From Myroides odoratus DSM 2801 (GTDB lineage: Bacteria > Bacteroidota > Bacteroidia > Flavobacteriales > Flavobacteriaceae): a DNA stretch of 57,691 bases. Both the position numbers and the translations under genes were made by a program. The stretch spans positions 3,847,214 through 3,904,904 of the forward strand of contig NZ_CM001437.1 of the NCBI RefSeq assembly GCF_000243275.1, given 5' to 3'. Shown piece by piece: positions 55,831-57,691 of this stretch (the first letter of the stretch is position 1; each line of letters opens with the position of its first letter). The notes below the pieces were generated by a model. The model made no database searches. It worked only from the letters and a program-made list of their open reading frames with translations, and was not told the DNA's origin.

Positions 55831-57691
55831 ATGAAAAAGAGATGGATTTTACTCGGTGCTTTTTGTACTGGGGCAATAAGTTACGCTCAAGTTGGAATAG
55901 GTACGGCTACCCCTAATCCTTCTTCTCAACTTGAAATAACTTCTGATAAAAGAGGGATTTTAATCCCTCGAGTTGAATTAAAAAGTCTTACTGACAATGG
56001 TACGATTACCAATGGAAATGTTGAAAGTTTATTGGTTTATAACGTAACAGATTCAGGAGATTTACAACCAGGATATTATTTTTGGAAAGGAAATAATTGG
56101 AATCGATTTTTAACAGAATTAGATGGTAAAGAATGGAGTAATGCAAAAAATAAAAGTTTTGTAGTTGAAGATGATTTACTTAAACTATATGATGAAAATG
56201 ATGATGTTATTTTTATAGATCTTCAAAGTTTAAATATCGTTACCACGTTAGTTAAAGATTCATCAGGTAATGGAAAGTATACGTATAAAAATGAGGCAGG
56301 GACGGAAGTCATGATTGATGTTCAGGCTGATGTGATCAACAACTTCGAAGACATTATCAATAATACGAATGTTCAAGAAATTTTAAATCAATACCTTACA
56401 GAGAATGCGGGTAACGTTCACTATGACGGAAATTCCTTTACGTATGTCAATGAAGATGGAGATACGGTTACCTTGGATATGTCCACAATCATTAAGGCCA
56501 ATGAAACTATTACCACGTTAGTTAAGGATCCATCAGGCAACGGACAATACACCTATACCAATGAGGCAGGTGTAGCTGTAGTAATTGATGTTCAGGCTGA
56601 TGTGATCAATAACTTTGAAGATATCATCAACCAAACTGACGTCCAGGAAATCATCAACAATATCATTAAAAACGTAGGAGGTAACGTTCACTATGACGGA
56701 AATTCCTTTACGTATGTTAATGAAGATGGAGATACAGTTACCTTGGATATGTCTACAATCATTAAGGCCAATGAAACTATTACTACCTTAGTTAAGGATC
56801 CATCAGGCAACGGACAATACACCTATACCAATGAGGCAGGTGTAGCAGTTGTGATAGATGTACAAGCGGATGTTATCAACAACTTTGAAGAGATCATCAA
56901 CCAAACCGATGTACAGGAAATCATCAATAATATCATTAAAAACGTAGGGGGTAACGTTCACTATGACGGAAATTCTTTTACGTATGTCAATGAAGATGGA
57001 GATACAGTTACCTTGGATATGTCAACAATAATTAAGGCTAACGAAACCATTACTACTTTAGTTAAGGATCCATCAGGTAACGGACAATACACCTATACCA
57101 ATGAAGCAGGTGTAGCAGTTGTGATTGACGTACAAGCAGATGTGATCAACAACTTTGAAGATATCATCAACCAAACAGATGTACAGGAAATCATCAACAA
57201 CATTATTAAAAATGTAGGGGGTAACGTTCACTATGACGGAAATTCCTTTACGTATGTCAATGAAGATGGAGATACAGTTACCTTGGATATGTCAACGATT
57301 ATCAAGGCGAATGAAACTATCACTACTTTAGTAAAAGATCCATCAGGTAACGGACAATACACCTATACCAATGAAGCAGGTGTAGCAGTTGTGATTGACG
57401 TACAAGCAGATGTGATCAACAACTTTGAAGAGATCATCAACCAAACGGATGTACAGGAAATCATCAACAACATTATTAAAATGTAGGGGTAACGTTCACT
57501 ATGACGGAAATTCCTTTACGTATGTCAATGAAGATGGAGATACAGTTACCTTGGATATGTCTACAATCATTAAGGCCAATGAAACTATTACCACGTTAGT
57601 TAAGGATCCATCAGGCAATGGACAATACACCTATACCAATGAGGCAGGTGTAGCTGTAGTAATTGATGTTCAGGCTGATGTGATCAATAAC
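55831..57691 (+). CDS. VGIGT / 90-residue-repeat surface protein, frameshifted and cut by window end
   Basis: Signal peptide (ending SYAQ), then the VGIGT module (VGIGTATPNPSSQLEI, GILIPRVEL, LLVYN, PGYYFWKGNNW) shared with the protein at 35124, then from about residue 132 tandem 90-residue units (KANETITTLVKDPSGNGQYTY, NNFEDIINQ, GGNVHYDGNSFTYVNEDG in part). The frame stops at 57484-57486 because of two missing bases; the repeats resume in another frame from 57488 and run open to the window end. It is probably the N-terminal counterpart of the kind of protein whose C-terminus begins this window. Surface stalk inferred. Confidence 0.82.
56224..57691 (+). repeat. Tandem 270-bp coding repeats, set 2
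   Basis: Units recur every 270 bp (for example the FTYVNEDGDT codons at 56437, 56707, 56977 and 57247). NNFEDI and NNFEEI alternate between successive units, pointing to a two-unit (540-bp) higher-order repeat. Confidence 0.93.

Overview
The window is an AT-rich chromosomal segment of a Bacteroidota bacterium of Flavobacteriaceae type. Myroides or a close relative is my guess, from general resemblance rather than a search. The evidence is: type IX secretion (T9SS) proteins with gliding-associated type B sorting domains, PorP/SprF channels, signal peptides ending in AQ/GQ followed by QVGIGT-like openings, no Shine-Dalgarno sequences, and a promoter of the Bacteroidota form TTG-N19-TAnnTTTG. 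The window begins and ends inside genes for 90-residue tandem-repeat surface proteins.

Layout. (1) 1-7275, module A: repeat surface protein (5' truncated), a small exported protein, a type B sorting-domain protein, a PorP/SprF protein and a PorE-like TPR/propeller/OmpA protein, closed by a terminator. (2) 7439-15241: ion channel, RhlE-type RNA helicase plus cold-shock protein, branching-type glycosyltransferase, then a stress-like group (CsbD-like protein, two paralogous small helical proteins, AraC regulator, acyl-CoA dehydrogenase). A decayed duplicate of regulator tail, small gene and terminator follows at 15257-15850. (3) 15917-20417: cyanophycin turnover, with isoaspartyl peptidase and cyanophycinase divergent from cyanophycin synthetase. 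(4) 20676-32737: glutamate-synthase-like flavoprotein, broken acetyltransferase, NhaA, DUF389 protein, an aberrant TatC, an arsenic operon (arsR, DUF6428, arsC-like, acr3) with two operator palindromes, lipocalin, ChrA and an AraC regulator. (5) 32787-35123: decayed region with an IS200/IS605 remnant. (6) 35124-41852, module B: VGIGT-type protein, sorting-domain protein, SprF, PorE-like protein, CI-repressor-like protein. (7) 42144-47521: small genes, then nested mobile DNA in which an intact IS3 element sits inside a dead group II intron that abuts a broken IS66 transposase, followed by another IS3 fragment. (8) 47547-49836: two tandem paralogous membrane-bound AraC-type regulators; one has lost its DNA-binding domain from its frame through a third copy of an 11-bp repeat. 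(9) 51563 to the end, module C: sorting-domain protein, SprF, PorE-like protein and a second 90-residue-repeat protein with a frameshift near the window edge.

How it fits together. The dominant theme is three paralogous surface-protein cassettes: an exported stalk-like protein, a type B T9SS substrate, a dedicated SprF barrel and a peptidoglycan-binding PorE-like protein. They look like a multi-copy, modular surface-fibre or anchoring system, with regulators and mobile elements between the copies. The most testable single observations are the 11-bp ON/OFF repeat in the regulator at 47547-48679, the TatC lacking all three conserved glutamates I could align, and the shared repeat unit at both edges. 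All functional calls rest on motif recognition by eye; no database search was run.
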